Made by a program: the position numbers and the translations under genes. Source: Myxococcales bacterium (lineage in GTDB: Bacteria > Myxococcota > UBA727 > VGSZ01). From it: a stretch of 64,000 bases of DNA. The notes below the pieces were generated by a model. It saw only the letters and a list, made by a program, of their open reading frames with translations, ran no database searches and was not told the DNA's origin. The number at the start of each line of letters is the position of its first letter. Within the stretch, counting starts at the first letter, position 1. Positions 1 to 9,365 of this stretch are shown here, piece after piece. The DNA lies in contig JAHFED010000023.1 in NCBI GenBank assembly GCA_023248635.1, positions 1 to 64,000 on the forward strand. Direction: 5' to 3'.

Positions 1-119
1 CGTGGCGAATGGCTGTGACCTGGTCCATCTGGAGCATCTCCCAGCGGAGCACCTGGCTCCGCGTTGGGGTGGCTCACTTTCAGACCGGCGATTGGCCCAC
101 TTTCAGACCGGCGCGTGCA

Positions 120-157
120 ACGCTGGCGCGTCTTGAAGACGCTGGCGCGTCTTGAAG
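120..157. repeat. Exact 19-bp tandem duplication
   Basis: ACGCTGGCGCGTCTTGAAG occurs twice back to back (120-138 and 139-157). Just upstream, CACTTTCAGACCGGCG is also duplicated (75-90 and 98-113). A shortened form of the 19-mer recurs at 9224-9239, and its reverse complement forms part of a hairpin at 18814-18836. The unit looks like a dispersed intergenic repeat. No gene is supported in 1-215. Confidence 0.8.
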
Positions 158-215
158 TTCTGATGGCTCAAGATCCGATGGTCGAGACCAAGGGCAGAGC
201 TTCGAGACAACGACG

Positions 216-1904
216 TCAGCGTGCGGCTGGGTGGATGTCGACGGTTTCGCCGCCAGAGGCGTTGTAGCCCCCGCGCTCGAAGGTCTTGTCTTCGTCGACC
301 GGTGCGCTGTCCTTGAGCCGGCTGTGGACGAAGGTCCGCCCCGTCATGGGCACCGATTTGTTGCCCACCTGGTTGACGGTCACCGAGTGCCACTTCGCTC
401 CCTCGAGCGTGGACCCGGTGGGCAACACCTGCTGCGTCGTCTCACTCTCGACGCTCATGCGCTCCCCGGGCTTCAGCTCGCCGGGGCGCCGGTGGTTGCT
501 GCCGTTAAATACCGTGAACTGATCGATGGATGTAACACGTTTTTCAGAGACCAAAGCATCTGGGCGTCCAAGCACGTTCGACGCGATCGTCGCCTTCAGC
601 GGTTCTTTGCCTTCTCCCTTCACTGTAAACGATACGGCGGTCGCGGGATCTCCCTGATTTCGCCCGACGGACATGCTCATTTTTTCGCCAGAGTAGAAAT
701 AGGCGTCTTGATTTTCTTTTGCGGCTATTGGTGTGTAGTGATTGTCCATCTTTACTTGACCATTTTTCATCACGGGACTGCCATTGGCCCCGAGAACAGG
801 CTCATGGGTGCGAGCGAAGGGCTTCCAGCAGAAATGGGGCTGCAGAGGATCTTTTCCTTGGTATTCGTCTCCCATTTGATTTCGAAATTTCCCCGCCGCA
901 TCCTTCGTGTATATTTGAGCCGGCGTTGGACGTTCGCCACTGTTTTGCACTGCCGGCGCCACGAAAGTCGGGTTTCCAGCCTTATCGAAGCGCCGATTCC
1001 AACCCATACCGATGTCGGCTTCAGCTTCCACTTTTTGTCCATTTATCACCGCTGATGCGTGAGATCCAAGGTACATGCTTGGACGATCCATCGGGCCTTC
1101 TTTTTCGATATAGGTCCCGCTCTTTGCCATCTTGGCCAACACGTCGGCGGGGGTACCTGCGGGTGGGTAGTTCCGGGCAGGATCGGCGGTGAAGTGGGGC
1201 AGGGTCACGGTGGCGCTGACGCCCAGGTTCTTGGACGTGGGAGGACTCTCCACCTTGTCGTAATAGGCCCCGGGGATGCCCGGGCGTTCGCTGAAACCCG
1301 GGTTGGTGATCTTCTGGTCCTCAGGCTTGGCTGGGGGCGGCGGCGCCGTCGTCGAAGCCGGCGGGGCCGTCGTCGTCGAAGCCGGCGGGGCCGTCGTCGT
1401 CGAAGCCGGCGGGGCCGTCGTCGTCGAAGCCGGAGGCGCGCTGCTGGTCGGGGGGGTCGGGGACTCCGGGGCGGCCACGCTGCCCTCCCGGTCGCGGAGC
1501 AGCTTGTTCAGCGAGGTGCCGTCGGCGGTGGCCCGTCGCGAGGCGCCTTCCCAGGTGCCGCCGCCTTGGCGGTAGTAGTGATTGATCAAGTCTTGGTTGG
1601 TCTTGATGTGGGGGTGGTCGGCCAGCGTCTTTTGGAGTCCAACCGGGGCCGTCGTCGTCGGGCCCTCGGCAACGCCAGGGGCAGCGCCGCTGGGCAGCGC
1701 CGGAGCGGGGGGCCTCGTCCCTGCCGCTGTGCCGGGCTCAATGCGGTCGCCGGCCGTCGTGGGAGGGCTCGAGGTCACAACGGCGACGGCGGCGGCGGCG
1801 ACGCCGGCTGCGGCGGCGACGGGGCTTGGGCTGTGAAGAGGAATCCGTGCGCCTTCGTTCCAGAGGCCTGGGGAGAAGGAGGCATTGCGCAGGGGGCTCG
1901 ACAT
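216..1904 (-). CDS. Hypothetical Pro/Thr-rich protein
   Basis: I do not recognise this 562-residue protein. The ATG at 1904 is preferred over an in-frame ATG at 1961 because GGAG lies six bases before it. Residues about 25-45 form an Ala/Val-rich hydrophobic stretch that could be a membrane anchor or atypical signal. A Pro/Ala-rich segment and a block of APPASTTT repeats follow, and the last roughly 300 residues look globular, with no catalytic motif I can name. The middle of the gene (about 540-1060) is visibly richer in A/T than its neighbours, which could reflect acquisition of that domain. It stands alone. A surface or secreted role is inferred only from the linker composition. Confidence 0.7.
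   Translation of the reverse strand: MSSPLRNASFSPGLWNEGARIPLHSPSPVAAAAGVAAAAVAVVTSSPPTTAGDRIEPGTAAGTRPPAPALPSGAAPGVAEGPTTTAPVGLQKTLADHPHIKTNQDLINHYYRQGGGTWEGASRRATADGTSLNKLLRDREGSVAAPESPTPPTSSAPPASTTTAPPASTTTAPPASTTTAPPASTTAPPPPAKPEDQKITNPGFSERPGIPGAYYDKVESPPTSKNLGVSATVTLPHFTADPARNYPPAGTPADVLAKMAKSGTYIEKEGPMDRPSMYLGSHASAVINGQKVEAEADIGMGWNRRFDKAGNPTFVAPAVQNSGERPTPAQIYTKDAAGKFRNQMGDEYQGKDPLQPHFCWKPFARTHEPVLGANGSPVMKNGQVKMDNHYTPIAAKENQDAYFYSGEKMSMSVGRNQGDPATAVSFTVKGEGKEPLKATIASNVLGRPDALVSEKRVTSIDQFTVFNGSNHRRPGELKPGERMSVESETTQQVLPTGSTLEGAKWHSVTVNQVGNKSVPMTGRTFVHSRLKDSAPVDEDKTFERGGYNASGGETVDIHPAAR
1345..1437. repeat. 24-bp coding minisatellite
   Basis: Four near-identical copies of GCCGTCGTCGTCGAAGCCGG plus CGGG lie in tandem. 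The first is 3 bp shorter and the last is diverged. They encode the APPASTTT repeats of the minus-strand hypothetical protein. Copy number is likely to vary by slippage. Confidence 0.85.
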
Positions 1905-2408
1905 GGACGACTCCGCGTTGGGATGTGAAGCGAAAGGGCTGAACTGGTGTCCGCCGCTCAAAGGGGCTCAGCAGCGCGGCGCAACGATGGCCGAGCAGCC
2001 AACCACCGACGCACCTGGTCCAAGCCGTGGGCCGCAATGGACGTCGACGGCGCACGGTCGAGAGCTGTGGGGCAGACGACGACGGTGCCCGAGGGGAGCA
2101 CGGGCCACCGGCACACCTCATCGATGGAGTTGGTGCCGGGAGCGGGGTGGTGAAGCACGGGAAACAACATGGCCGGACGTACTGCAACAGCAACGCCACG
2201 GCTGAGAGCGCACTGGGATGTGCTCCCCCTGCTTGCGCAGCCCCCCTTGCGCGGCGTTGCGCAGGGTTTGCGCAGCTTGGTCTTCGCTCGCTGCGCCGGC
2301 TGTGGTCGCGACGTCGTGGCTGGCGGCTGACCGCCGACCCAGCTCCGTCAACCTCATCTCGAACATCTGCCGGCATACCGCAGGGACGACCGCCTCGACC
2401 TGGGAAGC
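1905..2408. other. Intergenic, no supported gene
   Basis: About 500 bases separate the start of the hypothetical gene from the end of the deacetylase gene. Several open frames cross it on both strands, but all are Arg/Ser/Pro-rich with no recognisable motif or convincing ribosome site. It presumably holds the promoter of the left gene. I see no clear terminator. Confidence 0.5.
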
Positions 2409-3512
2409 TCAGCCTTCGGGAGCCGCGTCCACCCGCTCGCGCTCACCACTGGCGATGAGCAGCAATTCGTCGACGGCGGCCAGGGTCCCTGCCAATTCGT
2501 GGGCGTGCACCCCGGTGCTGGTGCGCGAGATGGCCAGGCGGGGCAGCTGAAAAAGATGGTCCCCCGGACGAGCGACGCCGGGCAGCGCGGTGAACCCGGC
2601 CTGGTAGCCCGCCGCCCGCGCGGCCTTGAGCACCCGATCATCGACGTAGGGAGGCCGCCCGAACGGGTAGCTGACGACGTCGAGGAAGGAGGATTTGCAC
2701 AGGGCCTGCAGCCGCTCGCGGGGTCGCACGAGTTCTTCCTGCAGCGCGGTGTCCGATGCGCTCGCCAAGGCCAGGTGTCCGTGGCCGTGGGCGCCAACGG
2801 AGATCAAGGGATCGCGGCACAAGCGGGAGAGCTCCGCCGACGTCAGCATCCGATCCAGCGCTTTGACGCCGGGACGCCCCCCGCACAAGGCATCGAGCTC
2901 ATCGAGTCGGCGGTGAAGCTCGACCTCGTCCAGCGACGCCAGCGAGAGCAGCAGGCGATGAGCAGCCGAGAGGCGGTCCTCCGCCGTCGTCGTCGCCAAC
3001 ACCCGATCGACGAAGCTGACCTGCAAGGGACGCGGGGCGATGGTGTCAACGACGGTGTGCACATGGGCGTCCCACAGCGTCGTCGTTTCGTCGAGGTGGC
3101 CGGTGGTCACAAAGATGGTCGCCGGCACCGACAAAGACCGGCACACGGGCAGGCAGAGCTCCGCCGTCGCCGCGAAGCTCTCGTCGAAGGTCAAGACCGC
3201 GAGGCCCCGTTCGAGCCTCATGCCCCTCTTCAGGGCGGCGAGAGCTTCACCGAGGTGCACGAAGGTCAGCGTCTTCTTCAAGGCCGACAAAGCAGCCTCG
3301 AGCTCCGCCGGCGTCGTCGCTGACCCCCGCAGGCGATCGGGATGGGCCTGTCCGCGCGCGCTGTCGGGCACCAGACGACGACAACGCAAAAAGGCGACGC
3401 CGGCACCGCGGGTCAACACGCTCAAACGGTGCAAAGCCTGGCGCGCCGGCCCCACGCGGCCCACCTGCCGCATGGCACCGCGCAAAAGCAGGCCGACGCC
3501 TTCCTTGATCAT
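2409..3512 (-). CDS. Polysaccharide deacetylase (NodB-like) family protein
   Basis: A 367-residue protein of the carbohydrate esterase 4 fold, expected to remove acetyl groups from a cell-surface or wall polysaccharide. Visible motifs are LTFDES around residues 108-112 (the usual motif is TFDD followed by G/S), the His-x3-His metal pair H242/H246 in GAHGHGH, and a YPFG motif near residue 280. The second Asp of the first motif, normally a metal ligand, is Glu here, so metal binding may be altered. No clear signal peptide is present. The family assignment is firm; the substrate is unknown. It is separated from trxB by a repeat-bearing gap and seems to be transcribed alone. Confidence 0.87.
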   Translation of the reverse strand: MIKEGVGLLLRGAMRQVGRVGPARQALHRLSVLTRGAGVAFLRCRRLVPDSARGQAHPDRLRGSATTPAELEAALSALKKTLTFVHLGEALAALKRGMRLERGLAVLTFDESFAATAELCLPVCRSLSVPATIFVTTGHLDETTTLWDAHVHTVVDTIAPRPLQVSFVDRVLATTTAEDRLSAAHRLLLSLASLDEVELHRRLDELDALCGGRPGVKALDRMLTSAELSRLCRDPLISVGAHGHGHLALASASDTALQEELVRPRERLQALCKSSFLDVVSYPFGRPPYVDDRVLKAARAAGYQAGFTALPGVARPGDHLFQLPRLAISRTSTGVHAHELAGTLAAVDELLLIASGERERVDAAPEG

Positions 3513-3857
3513 GCCGCGCCTGAATCAGCATCGACGACCTGAATTGCCCGCCGTCTTGATCCTTCAGTCTTCAATGGCGGCGTCTCTTTAGACGCGACGC
3601 GCGCCGCGACCATCGAAGCGCTCGTTGCCCTCGAGCTCTGCCGGCGCCGAGGCGCCCACCAACCAGTCCCCGCGCGACAACAACGACGTCCGTCGCCGGC
3701 AACAGCTCGAGGGAACGCGTCAACACAAGGGGCAGGGGGTCCAGGGGGGTTTGCCCTGGAACCCCCATGGCCCGGCCGGAGGCCTTCTCCGCGCGAAGCG
3801 CGTGCTCGCCTGGAAGAAGATCGGAGCGATGGACGGGGCGAGGGCACAACCCTCAAT
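3513..3857. other. Intergenic region with repeat hairpin
   Basis: About 345 bases lie between the deacetylase start and the trxB stop. The only structure I see is the hairpin at 3736-3767 and a fragment (GCCGTCTTGA, near 3549) resembling the dispersed CGTCTTGAAG repeat. The open frames here have no family features. Confidence 0.5.
3736..3767. repeat. REP-like hairpin
   Basis: GGGGGTCCAGGG (3736-3747) pairs with CCCTGGAACCCCC (3755-3767), apart from a one-versus-two-base bulge, around the loop GGGTTTG. It lies downstream of trxB on that gene's strand and could protect or terminate that transcript. There is no clear U-tract. Confidence 0.65.
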
Positions 3858-4832
3858 TCAATGCCCAGCGAGAAAACGCTCGGCATCAATAGCCGCCATA
3901 CAACCAGAGCCCGCCGCAGTAATCGCTTGGCGATAAATCGAATCCTGCGCATCACCGCACGCAAAGATGCCCGGAATCTTCGTCTTCGACGACTGACCCC
4001 TGGTGATCAAATAGCCCTTGTCGTCCATGTCGAGCAGGCCTTCGAACAATTTCGTATTGGGCGTATGCCCGATGGCGACGAACATGCCGCCGGCGCTGAT
4101 GATCTCTTCTTTGTGCGTCTTTGTGTGCTTGACCTTCAGACCGACCAACCAGTCTTTTTCAAAGACGCCGACGGTCTTTTTCTCCGTCATGATTTCGTGG
4201 GGAATTTGATTGGTCTCAAAGAAGATTTTTGGATTGGCTCTCGCACGATCCAGCATAATGCGAGACGCGCGAAATTCCTCGCGGCGGTGCACCAGGGTCA
4301 CCTTGGAGGCAAAGCGGGTGAGAAACTGGGCCTCTTCCATGGCGCTGTCGCCGCCGCCGATGACGATGAGCTCTTCGCCCTTGTAGAAGGCACCGTCACA
4401 GGTCGCGCAGGCCGAGACGCCGGCGCCAGCGCTCATGAGCTCCATCTCTTTGGCCAATCCAATGAGCTTGGCGGTGGCGCCGGTGGCGATGATGAGCGCA
4501 TCGCAGGTGATGACGTCGCCACTTTCGGTGGTGAGGTGGAAGGGCCGCTTGCTGGCGTCGACCTTCGCGATGTTCTCCTGGTGCACGATGGTGCCGAAGC
4601 GCAGCGCCTGCTCCTTGAACTTGCCCATCATCTCGGGGCCTTTGATGCCGTGGGGGAAGCCGGGGAAGTTCTCGACCTCGCTGGTCCACATCAGCTGGCC
4701 GCCGGGGACGTTGGGGGCAGCGCCTTCGAAGACGACCGGCTTGAGGTTGGCGCGACCGGTGTAGAGCGCGGCCGTCCAGCCCGCGGGCCCGGAGCCGATG
4801 ATCACTACCTGGTGTTGACCGTGTCCCGTCAT
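3858..4832 (-). CDS. trxB: Thioredoxin-disulfide reductase
   Basis: A flavoenzyme of 324 residues, the usual TrxB length, that transfers electrons from NADPH to thioredoxin in the cytoplasm. The FAD-binding GSGPAG motif is at residues 13-18, the redox-active CATC at 142-145, the NADPH-binding GGGDSA at 159-164 followed by HRREEFRAS, and the C-terminal ACGDAQD FAD motif is present with AGSGCMAA after it. The ATG at 4832 has a strong GGAGGT five bases upstream. It lies 70 bases downstream of bcp on the same strand. Thioredoxin is the usual electron donor of Bcp-type peroxiredoxins, so the pair makes a plausible peroxide-defence unit. Confidence 0.97.
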   Translation of the reverse strand: MTGHGQHQVVIIGSGPAGWTAALYTGRANLKPVVFEGAAPNVPGGQLMWTSEVENFPGFPHGIKGPEMMGKFKEQALRFGTIVHQENIAKVDASKRPFHLTTESGDVITCDALIIATGATAKLIGLAKEMELMSAGAGVSACATCDGAFYKGEELIVIGGGDSAMEEAQFLTRFASKVTLVHRREEFRASRIMLDRARANPKIFFETNQIPHEIMTEKKTVGVFEKDWLVGLKVKHTKTHKEEIISAGGMFVAIGHTPNTKLFEGLLDMDDKGYLITRGQSSKTKIPGIFACGDAQDSIYRQAITAAGSGCMAAIDAERFLAGH

Positions 4833-4902
4833 GAGAAACCTCCGCGCTCGAAGTATAAGACGACGTCGTCGTCGGCAACGCTTGGCTCAACGATGCCGGG
4901 CA

Positions 4903-5355
4903 TCAGCTCAGCGACCGAATCATCTGGATGGCTTCATCGACATGAGCCTGGGCCGAAAGCGCAGCCTCGTGGACGAGCCGGACCACGCCACCTTTGTCGA
5001 CGACGTAGGTGACGCGGCCGTCCTTCAACCCCAAGAAGGAGCGGGGCACTGAGAGGCGCTCACGCACCTTACCGCCGACGTCGGCCAGCAAGCGGTAGTT
5101 GAGCCGGTGCCGGTCGGCGAAGCGCTTGTGGGAAGCGACGTCGTCGGAGGAGATGCCAAAGACCGTGGCGCCGGCTTTGACGAAGTCGTCGTTGGCGTCG
5201 CGAAACGAGCAGGCTTCAGCCGTGCAAACCGGGGTCTCGTCTTTTGGATAAAAGAACAGCACCAGGGCTCCCTGGCCCAGAGCATCGTCGAGCTTGAAGG
5301 CTTGGCCGTTTTGATCGAGCAACTCGAAGGAAGGGACTCTTTGGCCGACTTTCAT
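4903..5355 (-). CDS. bcp: Bcp/PrxQ-type peroxiredoxin
   Basis: A 150-residue thiol peroxidase that reduces hydrogen peroxide and organic peroxides. The segment FYPKDETPVCTAEACSFRD carries the peroxidatic Cys44 and, five residues later, Cys49 as the resolving Cys, which is the atypical two-Cys arrangement of this family. The length matches the family. It is followed at once by trxB on the same strand and preceded by the rplY terminator, so bcp-trxB probably has its own promoter in 5356-5420. Confidence 0.95.
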   Translation of the reverse strand: MKVGQRVPSFELLDQNGQAFKLDDALGQGALVLFFYPKDETPVCTAEACSFRDANDDFVKAGATVFGISSDDVASHKRFADRHRLNYRLLADVGGKVRERLSVPRSFLGLKDGRVTYVVDKGGVVRLVHEAALSAQAHVDEAIQMIRSLS

Positions 5356-5426
5356 CGGGCAGGCGCGTAGCGAGCAGGATCGGGAGACGCAAGCTCAAGA
5401 CTCTTGGCGGAGCTCCCCAGAAAAAT

Positions 5427-5450
5427 GCGAGCCCGGAGGCTCGCGTTTTT
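5427..5450 (-). terminator. Rho-independent terminator after rplY
   Basis: GCGAGCC (5427-5433) and GGCTCGC (5438-5444) form a perfect 7-bp stem with loop CGGA. A-runs and T-runs flank it on either side (5421-5425 and 5446-5450), so it can work in both directions. It sits about 20 bases past the rplY stop and upstream of bcp. Confidence 0.85.
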
Positions 5451-5471
5451 CCGGGCCGACGCGGGGAGGGC

Positions 5472-6158
5472 TCACTTCTTCTTGTCGTCCTTCTTCTCGC
5501 CGGGCTTGGCCGCAGCACCCGCGGCTGGGGCCGCCGCAGCCGCAGCCGGTGCACCCGCCGCAGGCGTCGCCGCCACTTCTTCCTTCTCACCGCGCGGCAA
5601 GCGCAGCGAGACCACCGGCATCTCGACGTCATCGAGGAGGGTCACGCCCGCCGGCATCGTGATCGCCTTGGCCCGCACCACGCCGAAGTCGCACTCGGTG
5701 ATGTCGAGAACGATCTTCTCGGGGATGGCTTCGGGCGCCACCGCGACGTTGAGGGTGCGCACGACCAGCTGGGTGTTGGCGCCGGCGATGGACGCCTTGG
5801 ATTTGCCAGTGACCTCGAAGGGCACCTTGACGGCCTGCGCAGCCTTGGGATCGACCTCGAGGAAGTCGACGTGCACGGCGTTGCGGCGCACGGGGTGGGC
5901 CTGCAAGTCCTGCAAGAGCACCATGCGCGAGCCCTGATCTTTGCCGGCGTCGTCTTTGAGCTTGAGCTCGATGAGCTGGTTGCGACGCTTGGCGCCGAGC
6001 AAGGCCTTGGCGAGCTCCTTGGGGACGACGGCGATCGAGAGGGTGCCGTGGCCCTTGCCGTAGACGACGCCGGGGACCTTGTCGGTGGCCCGCAGGCGAC
6101 GCGATGCGCCCTTGCCGTGGCCGGAGCGAAGGGTGGCATCCATAGTGAAGTGAGACAT
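5472..6158 (-). CDS. rplY: 50S ribosomal protein L25/TL5/CTC
   Basis: A 228-residue protein of the long, two-domain L25 (CTC/TL5) type, which binds 5S rRNA. Residues about 1-95 match the L25 domain (KGASRRLRATDKVPGVVYGK, then the HVDFLEV segment). Residues about 100-190 form the C-terminal beta domain, and 195-228 an Ala/Pro-rich tail ending in Lys/Asp. The ATG at 6158 has AGGAG seven bases before it. The pth gene that often follows rplY is absent; a terminator and bcp follow instead. Confidence 0.95.
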   Translation of the reverse strand: MSHFTMDATLRSGHGKGASRRLRATDKVPGVVYGKGHGTLSIAVVPKELAKALLGAKRRNQLIELKLKDDAGKDQGSRMVLLQDLQAHPVRRNAVHVDFLEVDPKAAQAVKVPFEVTGKSKASIAGANTQLVVRTLNVAVAPEAIPEKIVLDITECDFGVVRAKAITMPAGVTLLDDVEMPVVSLRLPRGEKEEVAATPAAGAPAAAAAAPAAGAAAKPGEKKDDKKK

Positions 6159-6349
6159 CGTCGTACTCCTGTCCCCTCGATCACGCTGAGGTCGACGTCG
6201 TCGGCGACATGCCTTCGAGCCTCGACCCCAACCTCGCTGGGCGTAGATCCCCGGGCGCTTTCTGCGGCCTGGATCCTTCTGGGTGCGCGGGCTTCGCCGA
6301 CGGACGCGGCGACGTCAATGCAGGGGAGTTGGCACCTGAGGGTGAGGGC

Positions 6350-6817
6350 TCAGGGCACCGCGTCGGCTTCGTCGACGTCGACCCTGACCTCGATGGACGC
6401 ACCGCGGGCTTCGACCCGCAAGACTGTGTTTCCGGCTTCTCCCCCCAGCAGCACCAGGCCGGTGCGCGAGATGCCGGGCACTCCCGCACCAGGCAAGGCA
6501 AGGGCATCGAGGTTGGCCTCGAGGGCAGTGGCAACGCCCTCGTCGTCAACGCCGAAGCTGAAGTCCCGACACGCGCCGTTGTAGCTGGCGTCGAAGGTGT
6601 ATTCGCTCTCGCAGCACTCCAATCCCACAGCGACGGCATGGGAGAGGGCGAGATGCAGGTCGGGCTCGTCGTCGTTGCCGTGATCGACCAGCTCGGCGTG
6701 GCCCGTCGGCGGTGCCTCGGTCAGCACGGTGACCCGCACCTCGGATGAGCACCCAGCGACAACGACGAGCGCTGCGCCAACACCAGCTGTGAGGACAAAG
6801 AGGGCCAAGCGGTTCAT
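6350..6817 (-). CDS. Putative lipoprotein
   Basis: A 155-residue protein with an N-terminal hydrophobic segment ending in a lipobox, VVAGC, around residues 19-23, so it is probably exported and lipid-anchored. The mature part is acidic and resembles a small beta-rich domain. No family is recognised. Its start overlaps the stop of the upstream lipoprotein gene by four bases (ATGA-type), so the two are probably co-translated and may act together. GGGAG precedes the start. Confidence 0.75.
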   Translation of the reverse strand: MNRLALFVLTAGVGAALVVVAGCSSEVRVTVLTEAPPTGHAELVDHGNDDEPDLHLALSHAVAVGLECCESEYTFDASYNGACRDFSFGVDDEGVATALEANLDALALPGAGVPGISRTGLVLLGGEAGNTVLRVEARGASIEVRVDVDEADAVP

Positions 6818-7494
6818 GGGGCGCTCCCGGCGGCAACGACGTGAAGAGCGATGGATTCGCTGAAGCCCAGGGCCGTTACCGTCACCGTGCCCTCGGCGCC
6901 GACCTCATCGGGGGCGCGCAGCACCCGCTCCCGTGGCGTTCCCCGCTGCAAGAGCTCGAAGCGCTCATCGGAGACGGTCCAATCGTCGCCGACGTCGCCA
7001 CTCAGGTCGGCGGCTCCGCCCCAGATGGAAAAGAGCAGCGGGAATTCTTCGCCGGCGAAGACGTCGAAGGCCGGTGGCATGGGACTCGGATCGACTTGGC
7101 CTGCGATGCGCCGGTGCAGGGTCATCGCCTCGGCCGCCTCGACATCGACGTGAAAGAAATCCAGCACGACGTCGCCGTCCTCGATGAGCACCGCCGCCGT
7201 GCCCGGGTACTTGCCGACCAGGGCGGGTCCTTCGACGCCAATCACCTCTTCGTCGGCGCTCACGTAGCGGCGACGGGGGGCCAAAGAGCCATCGACGTCG
7301 ATGAGGGCGGCCAGGACCTGTCGGGCACCGACCGCCAAGGGTCCCGGCAAACCTGCGGCCGCGCAGGCGGTGTCGCCGACGGCGCACGGACGCACGAGGG
7401 GCGTTTGATCCAGCTGACCAGCAGCGGAGCAGCCACCGACACCGAACACGAAGACCAGACACCGCAGAGGTGCCGCATTGGGAGGGGTTGTCAT
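6814..7494 (-). CDS. Putative lipoprotein, Ig-like/beta-rich
   Basis: A 226-residue protein with a short hydrophobic leader, LVFVFGVGGC, whose Cys at about residue 22 fits a lipobox. The rest contains repeated short beta-strand-like stretches; residues near the C-terminus (GAEGTVTVTALGFSESIALHV) resemble a bacterial Ig-like strand pattern, which is weak evidence. Function unknown. It overlaps the next lipoprotein gene by four bases, forming a two-gene unit upstream of rplY. Confidence 0.72.
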   Translation of the reverse strand: MTTPPNAAPLRCLVFVFGVGGCSAAGQLDQTPLVRPCAVGDTACAAAGLPGPLAVGARQVLAALIDVDGSLAPRRRYVSADEEVIGVEGPALVGKYPGTAAVLIEDGDVVLDFFHVDVEAAEAMTLHRRIAGQVDPSPMPPAFDVFAGEEFPLLFSIWGGAADLSGDVGDDWTVSDERFELLQRGTPRERVLRAPDEVGAEGTVTVTALGFSESIALHVVAAGSAP

Positions 7495-7696
7495 GCGCCC
7501 AGCTCAGCAAATCTGTTGCCAGCGCCGACGTCGACGTCAGCGCCTGGTCAGACCCCGACGAAAAACTGTGACCCGTGCGGAGTTCTGAGGTTGAGGCGTG
7601 CCAAGGGCTCAAGGAGGAAGCAGTGCGCGACGCGCTCGCTGTGAAGCACCAGCCGGTCGTGAGCTGCCGCGCCCAACGACGTCGACGTCGACAGCA

Positions 7697-9067
<1,371 letters not shown>

Positions 9068-9365
9068 GGCGCTCTCGGAAAGGAAGGAAGGCGACGACGT
9101 CGACATTCCTACCGTCTTTTTCCCGGGCGCGCGGCGGCCTTCGTACCTGCCCTCCCGTCCCCGTTGAGGCGCGCAGCACCGATGGATGCAGGCCCGCCGC
9201 CGGGTTGAAGCGTTGTGGTTCAAGGCTGGCGTCTTGAAGACACGGGCCCGCTGTGGATCTCGTCGAGCTGGCCAGGTCGCGTCGCTGACGACGTGCTGGC
9301 TTGCCTTGCGCCGACCCGATTGCGCGACTCCTGCGAAGCCGCTGGAACTCCGTCAGGAGCGTGTC
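9068..9365. other. Divergent intergenic region
   Basis: This gap between the NtrC-type regulator and the P450 gene must hold both promoters. It contains one copy of the dispersed repeat, GGCTGGCGTCTTGAAG (9224-9239). I see no convincing -24/-12 element. Confidence 0.45.

Noticed and set aside
1059-1928. Plus-strand Arg/Gly-rich open frame opposite the hypothetical protein
   Set aside because: Its repeats are the reverse complement of the APPASTTT repeat; the composition is that of a shadow frame.
2118-2366. Small minus-strand frame between the first two genes
   Set aside because: No recognisable motif, a poor start and composition typical of noncoding high-GC sequence.
9186-9365. N-terminal 60 residues of the P450 open frame
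   Set aside because: They are Arg/Cys-rich and include an intergenic repeat; a GTG with a good ribosome site at 9366 fits family length.
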